Of a stretch of DNA of 64,000 bases, positions 34,637 to 43,350 are shown piece by piece. The DNA comes from Lachnoclostridium sp. An131 (GTDB lineage: Bacteria; Bacillota; Clostridia; Lachnospirales; Lachnospiraceae): positions 62,001-126,000 of the forward strand of contig NZ_NFLI01000006.1 of the NCBI RefSeq assembly GCF_002160825.1, read 5' to 3'. Positions within the stretch are counted from its first letter, which is position 1, and every line of letters begins with the position of its first letter. Below the pieces are notes generated by a model that was not told the DNA's origin, made no database searches, and saw only the letters and a program-made list of their open reading frames with translations. The position numbers were made by a program, and so were the translations under genes.

Positions 34637-36472
34637 CTATTTCTGCAGCAGCCATCTCGCCTGGAAGGGTCCCATAGCCACATTCTCCGCCTCCAGTCTC
34701 TCTCCTGACAAAAGATCCCGGCAGTCTCCGCCCTCTCTGATCCAGGCCGTCCGCGGCTCTCTGCTGAAATTGAAGACTGCCGTCAGCTTCTCTCCTTCCA
34801 GTTCCCGTACCAGGCACAGAAGAGCCGGGTCGTGCGTTTCCGCCGTCCGCACGGAAGCCGTGCTGAGGAATGCCCTGCTGTCTCTACGGAGCCGCTCCAG
34901 CTTTCCGATGCCATCGAACAGCACCTGCTCCACAGCGCCCTGTTCTTTCCGCCGTTCTGCCGCCTCCCAGTGGAATTTCCCTCTGTGTACATAACGGGAA
35001 TCCGCAGCCTTCGCCGGGTCCGACTTATAGCTGTAATCGTTGAGCTCCCCGATCTCGTCGCCGCTGTAAAGCATAGGGATGCCGGACAGAGTCATCATAC
35101 AGGCATGGAGCATCAGGTCGCAGGCCAGAGCCTGATTCAGAGCCTCCGGATTGCCGCTTTCTTCTGCCGCTTCCAGGCCGCACAGGGAGGCTGTGGTGCC
35201 GCAGAGTCTTGCGTCTCCCGATGCGGGGTCGTCATTGTAGAGCTCTCCCCTCGCCATAGAACCGGGCCAGTTTCCGGTGAAGTAGGCGTTCAGGAATTTC
35301 TTGTGGGGGACCTCCTCCATTTCTTCCTTCTGAAGCCAGGAGTATTCCAGGCCCCAGCCAATATCGTCATGGCACCGGAGATAGTTGAGAAATACGTACT
35401 CTCCCGGAAGCCCGTTTATCACATCCAGCTGATGCTTTAAAAGGGATACCTTTCCGGTGGCCAGCGTATGCCAGATAGAAGCCATGGTCGTCACATTGTA
35501 AAGCATATGGCATTCAGGCTTTTCCACGGTCCCGAAATAAGGCACCACTCTGGCCGGCTCCATAACCACCTCGCCCAGCAGCAGAACACCCGGACAGACC
35601 ACCTCGCAAATCATCCGCAGCATCCGCACAATGGTATGTACCTGCGGCAGATTCCGGCAGCTTGTGCCAAGCTCCTTCCAGATATAGGGCACCGCGTCGA
35701 TCCGCAGCACATCTACCCCGTGATTGGCCAGATTAAGCAGATTGTCCACCATGATGTTAAATACATCCGGATTCGCGTAATTCAGATCCCACTGATAAGG
35801 ATAGAATGTCGTCATCACGTATTTCCGGACATCCTCCAGCCAGGTAAAGTTGCCGGGAGCTGTGGTGGGGAACACCTGGGGGCAGGTCTTTTCATACTGA
35901 GCGGGTATATCGTAGCTGTCAAAGAAGAAATACCGATCCTGATACTCCTTTTCTCCCGCCCTGGCCCGCCTGGCCCATTCGTGCTCCTCCGAGGTATGGT
36001 TCATGACGAAATCCAGGCACAGACTGATGCTCCGCCTGTGGCACTCCTCCGCCAGCTCCTTTAAGTCTGCCATCGTTCCCAGGCTTTCTTTCACCTTCGT
36101 AAAATCTGACACCGCATAGCCGCCGTCGTTGTTTACCACCGGGGAATCCAGGAGCGGCATCAGGTGCAGGCAGCGCACTCCGCACTCCGTAATATAACCC
36201 AGTTTCTCCTTTACTCCTTTCAGGGTACCGGCAAAGGCGTCGGTGTACATCATCATTCCCACCATATCGCTGCGCTTGTACCAGTCCGGATTTTCCTCTC
36301 TTTTCCGATCCAGCCGTCTGAACTTTTCGTCCCGCTCCCGGCTTCGCTGTTCCATCAGCCCGCAGAGTTCCTGAAATTTTTCGATTCCACCCTCGTACAG
36401 CTCACAGTACAGCCATTTCAGTTCGTCATAATGCCGGCCCATTCTCCGGCTGAACAGCGTCTCTCTCCCCAT
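34637..36472 (-). CDS. GH13 sucrose-acting enzyme, amylosucrase-like
   Basis: 611 residues from ATG 36470-36472; a GTG nine bases upstream is an alternative. An N-terminal helical region (YDELKWLYCELYEGG, ERDEKFRRLDRKREENPDWY) is typical of amylosucrase/sucrose hydrolase proteins. Barrel motifs: FVMNHTSEEHEW, nucleophile Asp in DVLRIDAVPYIW, acid Glu in LLLGEVVMEP and NYLRCHDDIGWG. The enzyme would split sucrose, the product left after GH36 removes galactose from raffinose. Secretion signal absent, so action is cytoplasmic. It is 31 bases before the DUF6106-like gene. Confidence 0.85.
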   Translation of the reverse strand: MGRETLFSRRMGRHYDELKWLYCELYEGGIEKFQELCGLMEQRSRERDEKFRRLDRKREENPDWYKRSDMVGMMMYTDAFAGTLKGVKEKLGYITECGVRCLHLMPLLDSPVVNNDGGYAVSDFTKVKESLGTMADLKELAEECHRRSISLCLDFVMNHTSEEHEWARRARAGEKEYQDRYFFFDSYDIPAQYEKTCPQVFPTTAPGNFTWLEDVRKYVMTTFYPYQWDLNYANPDVFNIMVDNLLNLANHGVDVLRIDAVPYIWKELGTSCRNLPQVHTIVRMLRMICEVVCPGVLLLGEVVMEPARVVPYFGTVEKPECHMLYNVTTMASIWHTLATGKVSLLKHQLDVINGLPGEYVFLNYLRCHDDIGWGLEYSWLQKEEMEEVPHKKFLNAYFTGNWPGSMARGELYNDDPASGDARLCGTTASLCGLEAAEESGNPEALNQALACDLMLHACMMTLSGIPMLYSGDEIGELNDYSYKSDPAKAADSRYVHRGKFHWEAAERRKEQGAVEQVLFDGIGKLERLRRDSRAFLSTASVRTAETHDPALLCLVRELEGEKLTAVFNFSREPRTAWIREGGDCRDLLSGERLEAENVAMGPFQARWLLQK

Positions 36473-36502
36473 TCTCCTCACCTGCCTGTTTTATCGCTCT
36501 TT

Positions 36503-36961
36503 TTACGCAATCGCATAATATTTTTTCATCTCGCCAATAAAGTTCTCTTCCGCCTCTATGTACACCAGCTCGCCATGGCAGCGCACCGTATACACGGGAG
36601 CCTTCGCCCGTCCGGAGGTAAAGTCTCTGGTTTTCAGGCCCTCCGCTGTCTTCCGTCCCGGAAGAATCTCCTGAAAATCGGCACGGTACGCGTGATAGAC
36701 ATCCTTTCTTTTTGCCTTCCGGATAATTTTTGAAATGGTAAAGTCGCCGTTCACATACACGTATTCGTACTCGTATCTCCAGCTCCGGAACAGAAAGAAG
36801 CCCGTGACCGCCAGAATCACCGACGGAATCAGCATGGCCGCCGCGAAAAACACCGCGTCCACAAAGAACACCAGCGCGGCTGATACCATCAGCGCCTTGA
36901 CAAGCTGCTGTCTCCTGTTCAGAATATAGGGCACATACCACTCAAATACCACGTCTCTCAT
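36503..36961 (-). CDS. Small membrane protein (DUF6106-like)
   Basis: 152 residues. MRDVVFEWYVPYILNRRQQL is followed by two hydrophobic segments (about 22-58) and then a soluble domain with EYVYVNGDFTISKIIRKAKR and VYTVRCHGELVYIEAEE. It resembles the widespread Lachnospiraceae membrane protein family DUF6106, from memory. The role is unknown; it is co-directional with GH36 and GH13 genes but may be a passenger. RBS GAAAGGTGAG precedes the ATG. Confidence 0.6.
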   Translation of the reverse strand: MRDVVFEWYVPYILNRRQQLVKALMVSAALVFFVDAVFFAAAMLIPSVILAVTGFFLFRSWRYEYEYVYVNGDFTISKIIRKAKRKDVYHAYRADFQEILPGRKTAEGLKTRDFTSGRAKAPVYTVRCHGELVYIEAEENFIGEMKKYYAIA

Positions 36962-36977
36962 CGCTTTTTCTCACCTT

Positions 36978-39173
36978 TCACGCCATTTTCAGCACCAGCT
37001 GTATGCCTTCGTATTCTCCAAGACTGCCGGGCACCGGGATTCCGGCGCTCATCAGAAGCTTTCCGGAGTATTTTCCTTTCAGTCCCTCAATCCGGTAATA
37101 TCCGTCCTCCAGAAGACCTTTCAGCCGCACAAATCTCTGGGCGTCATTTCCCTCCCGATCTGTGATTACGATGCTGACCAGGGATTTTTTCTTATCCTGG
37201 GACACCTGCTGCCAAGCTGTAAAATACGGATTTTCATAAGGACTCGCCAGCCGGTAGTAATCTCCGTCCACGATCACCTTGTAATACTTCTTGTAAAACT
37301 GTATCTGCTTTCTGCAGGCATCCTTCTCCTCCTCCGTCATCTTCAGCGGGTCCAGCTCATAGCCGAAGATTCCATCCATCGCCACGATACCGCGGGTTCC
37401 GAAAGGAACGGTCCTGCCCGTGATATGATTGGGGCAGACGGAAACATGGGCCTCCATGGAGCTCACCGGATAGGCGAAAGAAGTTCCGTACTGGATTTTC
37501 AGCCGGTTCACCGCGTCTGTGTTGTCGCTGCACCAGATCTGGGGCTGATAGTAAAGCATCGCCGGGTCAAACCGGCCTCCGCCTCCGCAGCAGCCGCAGA
37601 AAAGTACGTCCGGATGCTTCAGGATTACCTGATCCATCACGTAGTAGAGTCCCAGCACGTACCGGTGGAGCACCTCCCCCTGGCGTCCGGTCCCAAGAAG
37701 GGCGGACCAGGCTTCCGCAAGGCTGCGGTTCATATCCCATTTTACATATTCGATATGAGCCGACTCCAGCAGGCTGTTCATGGCTTCTATCAGATACTCG
37801 CACACGTCCCGCCGGGAAAGATCCAGCGCCAGCTGGTATCTTCCTCTTACCGGAGGCCGTCCCGGCTCCCGCAGGCACCAGTCCGGATGCTTCCGGTAGA
37901 GATCGCTGTCCTCAGAAACCATCTCCGGCTCCACCCAGATGCCAAACTGCATCCCCATCTCATGAATCTGCCGGGACAGCTCCGAAATTCCTATCTTAAG
38001 CTTCTCCTGATTCACCGTCCAGTCGCCCAGGCCTGAAACGTCGTCATCCCGTTTTCCAAACCAGCCGTCATCCAGCACGAAAAGCTCCACGCCCAGATCC
38101 GCCGCCTCTCTGGCGATAGCCAGAATCTTTTCATCATCAAAATCGAAATACGCCGCCTCCCAGCTGTTCAGGAGCACCGGACGCATCTTTTTGCGAAAGG
38201 GTGAGCGGCAGAGGTTTTCCCGGAAAATCCGGTGATAAATATGGCTTAAACCTGTAAAGCCCTGGTCTGACCAGGCCAGCACCGCCTGGGGCGCCTGAAA
38301 GTCCCCGCCAGGCTCCACCAAAAAGGAAAAGCCGGAAGGATTGAGCCCCGCGTTCAGCCGAAGCTGCTTATACTGGTCCCGCTCCGCCTCGATCAGAAAG
38401 CCTCCGCTGTACACCAGAGAGATTCCCCAGCACTGCCCCCGGTCCTCCCCGCAGTCCTTTTCACAGACGATAGCAAAGGGATTGTACTGATGGGAGGATG
38501 CTCCCCGGCTGCTGCCGATGGCATGAACGCCGTCCGCAGCGGCGATCCGCCGGAACTCCCGTTCCATGGTATGCCTCCCGGAAAAATAAATCAAATCATA
38601 ATCGGAATCCCGAAAGTCAATGGTGGCGGACATAAGCTTTTCCAGCCTGACCACATCCTTTCCCCGGTTCACCAGCTTCACCGAGCGGGCGATCACATCC
38701 TTTTCCGCAAATACGGTATAGGACAGCTCCGCCTCCACTTTGCTCACCGGATCTGCCAGGCAGATGGTCAAGGTCTCCGCCTGTTCCTGGGGTTCGGCCC
38801 AAAGCCCCGGCATCCCGTCTATCCTGCAGGCGCCCTTTCTGATCTCGTATCCAGCCACCTTTCCGCCAAACGCAGAGCCTCCCTCTCCCCAGACAAGCTC
38901 CAGGCTGGGACTCCGGTAGTCGCCGCTGCGGCTGCCGGAGAACTCCTGGGGCAGGAAGTCCAGAGAAAAGGTCCTGTCGTTTCCTGCCTCATAGGGATTC
39001 GGGGAAAAGCCCCGGTCGGAAAAGGTGAGAAGGTAATCCAGATCCTCATCGGGAATCCTGCTTCCATAATACATGTGCAGCAGATTTCCGTATCTGCTGA
39101 CCTTCATCATATAGGAGCTGTGTGCCGTCTCCAGTATAAAGGTTTTTGTTTCTGCATTATATCTTGCTGCCAT
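36978..39173 (-). CDS. Alpha-galactosidase, GH36
   Basis: 731 residues, cytoplasmic. It releases galactose from raffinose, stachyose or melibiose. The N-terminal beta-sandwich (about 1-310) is followed by the barrel: LFVLDDGWFGKRDDDVSGLG, GIWVEPEMVSEDSDLY, nucleophile Asp in YVKWDMNRSLAE, and acid Asp in WCSDNTDAVNRLKIQYG with the CGGGGRFDPAML strip before it. Length is that of bacterial GH36. It lies 32 bases after the MalG-like permease and belongs to the same operon. Together the genes give import, galactose removal and sucrose cleavage. Confidence 0.95.
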   Translation of the reverse strand: MAARYNAETKTFILETAHSSYMMKVSRYGNLLHMYYGSRIPDEDLDYLLTFSDRGFSPNPYEAGNDRTFSLDFLPQEFSGSRSGDYRSPSLELVWGEGGSAFGGKVAGYEIRKGACRIDGMPGLWAEPQEQAETLTICLADPVSKVEAELSYTVFAEKDVIARSVKLVNRGKDVVRLEKLMSATIDFRDSDYDLIYFSGRHTMEREFRRIAAADGVHAIGSSRGASSHQYNPFAIVCEKDCGEDRGQCWGISLVYSGGFLIEAERDQYKQLRLNAGLNPSGFSFLVEPGGDFQAPQAVLAWSDQGFTGLSHIYHRIFRENLCRSPFRKKMRPVLLNSWEAAYFDFDDEKILAIAREAADLGVELFVLDDGWFGKRDDDVSGLGDWTVNQEKLKIGISELSRQIHEMGMQFGIWVEPEMVSEDSDLYRKHPDWCLREPGRPPVRGRYQLALDLSRRDVCEYLIEAMNSLLESAHIEYVKWDMNRSLAEAWSALLGTGRQGEVLHRYVLGLYYVMDQVILKHPDVLFCGCCGGGGRFDPAMLYYQPQIWCSDNTDAVNRLKIQYGTSFAYPVSSMEAHVSVCPNHITGRTVPFGTRGIVAMDGIFGYELDPLKMTEEEKDACRKQIQFYKKYYKVIVDGDYYRLASPYENPYFTAWQQVSQDKKKSLVSIVITDREGNDAQRFVRLKGLLEDGYYRIEGLKGKYSGKLLMSAGIPVPGSLGEYEGIQLVLKMA

Positions 39174-39205
39174 CTCGCATCATCCTGTCTGTCTTTTTTT
39201 CGGTA

Positions 39206-40045
39206 TTACTTTCCTCCCGTCATGGCTACGCCCTCGATGAACTGCTTCTGGAAGAACAGGTACAGAACCACCATGGGAATCATCGCCAGCAGGGAGCCGG
39301 CCATCATCACCGGGAAATTGGTGCTGAACTGTCCTCTTAAGGTCGCCAGTCCGGAGGAAAGAGTCATCATATTCAAATCTGTGTTTACAATCAGGGGCCA
39401 CATCAGATCTCCGTAGGCAAACACCGCTGTGAACACAGCCAGCGCCGCCATGGAAGCCTTCGTCAGCGGCGCCATGACCTTCACGAAAGTCTGCCACTGG
39501 TTGCAGCCGTCCAGATAAGCCGCCTCGGCGATCTCATCCGGGATTCCCAGATACGCCTGCCTTAAGAAAAAGGTTCCGAAAGCGCTGACGATGCCAGGGA
39601 ACACCAGCGCAAAGACGGTGTTCGTCAGTCCCAGCCTGGCCAGCATCTGATACTGGGGCGTAATGAAAATCTGGGACGGAAGCATCATCTGGACCAGAAC
39701 CAGTGAAAAGAGCAGGTTCTTTCCCTTGAATTTCAGCTTTGCGAACGCGTAGCCCGCCATGGATGAAAACAGCACCGCGCAGACTACCCGCCAGAATACC
39801 ATCAGTGCAGTATTCTTGTAGAGGGCCAGGAAAGGCAGGGAAGCCATGGCGTCTTTAAAATTGTCTAACTGCCAGCTTTCCGGCAGAATGTCCGGCGGAA
39901 TCATCATGCTTTCCTCCACCGTCTTGAAGCTGGTAAGGAACATCCACACGAAGGGGAAGATCATGATAATGCAGCCGATGATGAAAAAGGCATAGATCCC
40001 GGCAGTACGAAGCTTTCTGGATCTTTCCAATGATGAATTATTCAT
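39206..40045 (-). CDS. Sugar ABC permease, MalG type
   Basis: 279 residues, six predicted membrane helices. The EAA loop that docks the ATPase is EAAYLDGCNQWQTFVKVMAP near residue 180. N-terminal cytoplasmic tail MNNSSLERSRKLRTAGIYAF. It forms the channel with the MalF-type permease 13 bases upstream. Substrate by context is an alpha-galactoside. Confidence 0.93.
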   Translation of the reverse strand: MNNSSLERSRKLRTAGIYAFFIIGCIIMIFPFVWMFLTSFKTVEESMMIPPDILPESWQLDNFKDAMASLPFLALYKNTALMVFWRVVCAVLFSSMAGYAFAKLKFKGKNLLFSLVLVQMMLPSQIFITPQYQMLARLGLTNTVFALVFPGIVSAFGTFFLRQAYLGIPDEIAEAAYLDGCNQWQTFVKVMAPLTKASMAALAVFTAVFAYGDLMWPLIVNTDLNMMTLSSGLATLRGQFSTNFPVMMAGSLLAMIPMVVLYLFFQKQFIEGVAMTGGK

Positions 40046-40058
40046 ACGCTCCTCCTTT

Positions 40059-40955
40059 CTATACCTCGTAATTTACCCATTTTTTCTGTCCCCAGAACTG
40101 AACCGCCGTCACAACGCCGATAAGGGCCACGGTCCAGATGACCACCGCAGAGCCCAGTCCCCGGTTGCCTGTCACGAAGGACTCCCGGTAGAACAGATAC
40201 ATCAGCGACTGTGCTTTGGTCAGGGCAGGGTTTCCTTCCTCCACCAGCATGTAGATCAGATCATACACCTTGATGGAGGACATCAGTCTCATAATCATAA
40301 CCACGAACAGGGTCGGCGATACCATAGGCAGCGTGATATGGAAAAACTGCTGCAGCTTCGTGGCGCCGTCCAGGCTGGCCGCCTCGTAGTAGGACTTGGA
40401 GATATTCTGAAGTCCCGACAGAAGCAGCACCGCGTCGTAGCCGATGGCAGACCAGATCGCCACGATAGCGCAGGTCACCATAACGATATTGGGATCTGTG
40501 ATCCAGTTGACCTTGCTGTGCAGAATCGTGTTGATGATACCGTACTCTGTGTTGAACATCCACTTCCACACCATGGCCACGGCTGCGGGAGCCACCACCA
40601 TCGGCAGGAAGAATACGGCACGGAAAGCTGTCCTTCCTTTGATCTTGGCATTCAGCATGACGGCCACGATAAGGGACAGGAACAGTCCCAGGGGCACCGT
40701 CAGTATACAAAAATACAGGGTATTTAAGTTTGCTCTCCAGAATTCAGCGCTGGTGAACATTTCTATGTAGTTGTCCAATCCCTGAAGCTCATACAGACCA
40801 AAGGGCATGGTCTTGGAAAAGCTCAGCTTGATGGTATCCAGAAACGGATAAATATTCAGCACCAGCAGGCCGATGATCGTGGGCGCCACCATCAGGTAGG
40901 CCCAGCGGCTCTCCGATTTGGAACGCCTGCTTGCTTTTGCACTTAGATTTGCCAT
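40059..40955 (-). CDS. Sugar ABC permease, MalF type
   Basis: 298 residues, six helices after a basic N-terminus (KASRRSKSESRWAYLMVAPT). The EAA loop is EAASLDGATKLQQFFHITLP near residue 200. It pairs with the MalG-type permease and sits 11 bases after the binding-protein gene. Confidence 0.93.
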   Translation of the reverse strand: MANLSAKASRRSKSESRWAYLMVAPTIIGLLVLNIYPFLDTIKLSFSKTMPFGLYELQGLDNYIEMFTSAEFWRANLNTLYFCILTVPLGLFLSLIVAVMLNAKIKGRTAFRAVFFLPMVVAPAAVAMVWKWMFNTEYGIINTILHSKVNWITDPNIVMVTCAIVAIWSAIGYDAVLLLSGLQNISKSYYEAASLDGATKLQQFFHITLPMVSPTLFVVMIMRLMSSIKVYDLIYMLVEEGNPALTKAQSLMYLFYRESFVTGNRGLGSAVVIWTVALIGVVTAVQFWGQKKWVNYEV

Positions 40956-40966
40956 AGTCTCCCTCC

Positions 40967-42259
40967 TCAGTCATCTTCGGCTGCCGCCCTCAGGGCTTCC
41001 TGCATGCCGTCCATGCCTTCTTCAAAGGATATCTCCCCGGAATAGATTTTCAGCAGCAGATCGGACACATCCGTCTTCCATACAGAACGGTACTTGTTGT
41101 TTACCGACTGTACGCTGTAGTCGAACATATCCACGAAGCACTCCACATTCAGGCGGTAATCAAACTGGTCAAACACATCGATCCAGGTCTGCTCCAGACC
41201 CTCGTAGGCCGGAATCGCCGCTCCGGATTCTCCCTGAATCCGCTGTCCCTCTTCGGAACCGAAAAAACGCAGCACATCCTTTACGATGTCCAGGTTTTTG
41301 TTCTTCGGAGAGGTGGCGTAGCACAGGCCGTTGGAGATGGTCGCACGTCCGCCGCCCTCCGCCGGGTCCGGACAGGCCGGAAGCACCGCCACGTCCCATT
41401 TTCCTTCCATGTCAGGATAATTCTGCATCTCAGAAAGGATGTTCCAGTTTCCTTCCAGGAACATGGCTCCCTGCTCGGAGAAAAACGCTGTTCCGGGAGA
41501 GGTTTCCGCAAAATAATTCTGATCCGGACACCATTCTTCTTTCTGAAGATTGATGTAGAACTCCATGGCGTCTCTCGTGGCCTGATTGTCAAAGCCGCCC
41601 GTCACACCATCCTCCGCCAGTATGTATCCGCCATTCTGATATACAAAATTCCAGTAGCCAAGCTGGTCGTCCGCGTAGGCCATGTAACCATACTTGCCTG
41701 TAGCGTCATAAATCTTCTGAGACGCTTCGCAGAGATCGTCCCAGGTCCAGGTCTCATCCGGGTAGGACACGCCCGCCGCATCAAACATCTCCTTATTGTA
41801 CACCAGTCCTACGGTATCCTTATCCTTGGGTACGCCGTAATAGCGTCCGTCACTTCCCTGGACATTGCTTAAGGACACCTCCGAGAAGTGCTCCTCAAAG
41901 TAACCCGGGTCCGTCTCATCGTACAGATCAGTCAGATCCGCGATCTTCCCGTAATCCGCGTATTTGAGGATCTCGTTGGTGTGCATCCAGAAGATGTCCG
42001 GCATTTGGTTGGAGATAGCCGCAGCCTCCAATTTGGTCCAGTACTCGCTCCAGCTGGTTACCTGCACTTCAATGACCACATCCGGATGCTGTGCCGTATA
42101 GGCATCGCACATAGCCTGCATGCCGTCCCTCTGGGCGATATCCCAGATCTGGAACGTCAGATGAGTCTTGCCGTCGGCAGAAGCCCCGCTGCAGCCGGAA
42201 ACGGCAAGAACCGCCGCGCACAGGAACGTCAGCAAAACTGCCTTTTTTAGTTTCTTCAC
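40967..42259 (-). CDS. Sugar ABC solute-binding lipoprotein
   Basis: 430 residues, GTG start behind GGAGGGAAAGGT. A lipoprotein signal peptide (KKLKKAVLLTFLCAAVLAVS then GC) places it on the outer face of the membrane. The mature part is a family-1 extracellular solute-binding protein: LTFQIWDIAQRDGMQA, VVIEVQVTSWSEYW and GYMAYADDQLGYW. It would deliver raffinose-type sugars to the two permeases. The operon promoter lies at 42314. Confidence 0.93.
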   Translation of the reverse strand: MKKLKKAVLLTFLCAAVLAVSGCSGASADGKTHLTFQIWDIAQRDGMQAMCDAYTAQHPDVVIEVQVTSWSEYWTKLEAAAISNQMPDIFWMHTNEILKYADYGKIADLTDLYDETDPGYFEEHFSEVSLSNVQGSDGRYYGVPKDKDTVGLVYNKEMFDAAGVSYPDETWTWDDLCEASQKIYDATGKYGYMAYADDQLGYWNFVYQNGGYILAEDGVTGGFDNQATRDAMEFYINLQKEEWCPDQNYFAETSPGTAFFSEQGAMFLEGNWNILSEMQNYPDMEGKWDVAVLPACPDPAEGGGRATISNGLCYATSPKNKNLDIVKDVLRFFGSEEGQRIQGESGAAIPAYEGLEQTWIDVFDQFDYRLNVECFVDMFDYSVQSVNNKYRSVWKTDVSDLLLKIYSGEISFEEGMDGMQEALRAAAEDD

Positions 42260-42313
42260 ACCTTTCCCTCCTTTGTCATTTTATACAGAAACTAAACTTC
42301 AGTCCATGGATAA

Positions 42314-42322
42314 ATTATATCA
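42314..42322 (-). promoter_or_regulatory. Extended -10 promoter of the alpha-galactoside operon
   Basis: Minus-strand TGATATAAT is a TGnTATAAT extended -10; no good -35 is present, which suits activation by the divergent AraC regulator. It is 55 bases upstream of the binding-protein start. Confidence 0.6.
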
Positions 42323-42476
42323 ATTCACGAAATTTGCTGATATGAATAAGTATCGCTTTTATATATCAAAATGTAAGATCTGTACAAGTTTTTTATAATA
42401 TGCTATTATTTTGGTATATAAAACACAGGAGCGCGGTCCCGGCCCCGGACTCCCGCCGGGATATAAGGAGGGGAAC

Positions 42477-43337
42477 ATGGAAAAGAATTTCAAATTCGGC
42501 ATTTTTCAGAATGACAAAAACATTGACCTGACCATTTTTCAATATGGCTGGGAGCAGTGCGTGCCCCTGCATTCCTATGGTCCGGCCAAAAGAAACCACT
42601 ATCTTTTTCACTATATTTTTTCCGGGAAAGGGTATTTAAGCTCCAACGATTCTTCCGGTGTTACCCACCTGCACCGGCTGGAAGCCTGCCAAGGCTTCCT
42701 TATCTGCCCGGGGCAGGTGAATACCTATTATGCTGATGAACATCTGCCCTGGGAGTACGCCTGGGTGGAATTCGACGGCATGAAGGCCCTGGAATTTCTG
42801 GAAATGATGGGATTAAGCTATGACAAGCCTGTCTATACGCCCAAAAAGAGGGAGTATGCAGCTCTTATCCGGAATGAGCTTATGGATATCGTGGACAATC
42901 CGGGAAAATCCCCCATCTACCAGATCGGCCATCTGTACCTGCTGTTCGACTGCCTGATCCGCTGTTCCTCCACAGCCAAATCCGCCCCGGCGGGCCGGAT
43001 GAAGGACTTTTATATTAAGGAAGCGATCTCCTTCATCGAGCAGAACTACAGTCGTCCCATCACCGTGGAGGATATCGCCGCCTTCTGCAACCTGAACCGC
43101 AATTATCTGGGAAAGGTGTTCCGGGAAGGCACGAACCAGACACTTCAACATTTTCTCATGTATTACCGGATGAACCGGGCCTCGGAGCTTCTGAAATTTT
43201 CCGACATGAGCGTCGGGGAAGTAGGAAGAATGTGCGGTTACCCGAACCAGCTTCATTTTTCCCGGGCCTACAAAACCATTTTCGGCATCTCCCCCAATCA
43301 CTGGCGGGAGCAGAACCGCCCGCTGCCCCGGGCATAG
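42477..43337 (+). CDS. AraC-family regulator of the alpha-galactoside operon
   Basis: 286 residues from ATG 42477, with AAGGAGGGGAAC just upstream. An N-terminal cupin sensing domain (HYIFSGKGYLSSND, GFLICPGQVNTYYADEHLPW) precedes two C-terminal helix-turn-helix units: ITVEDIAAFCNLNRNYLGKV and MSVGEVGRMCGYPNQLHFSR, then FGISPNHWRE. It is divergent from the transporter/GH36 operon and resembles MsmR/RafR-type activators. It is 13 bases before the BMP-domain gene and could be co-transcribed with it. Confidence 0.88.
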   Translation: MEKNFKFGIFQNDKNIDLTIFQYGWEQCVPLHSYGPAKRNHYLFHYIFSGKGYLSSNDSSGVTHLHRLEACQGFLICPGQVNTYYADEHLPWEYAWVEFDGMKALEFLEMMGLSYDKPVYTPKKREYAALIRNELMDIVDNPGKSPIYQIGHLYLLFDCLIRCSSTAKSAPAGRMKDFYIKEAISFIEQNYSRPITVEDIAAFCNLNRNYLGKVFREGTNQTLQHFLMYYRMNRASELLKFSDMSVGEVGRMCGYPNQLHFSRAYKTIFGISPNHWREQNRPLPRA

Positions 43338-43350
43338 AAAGGAGAATTTT

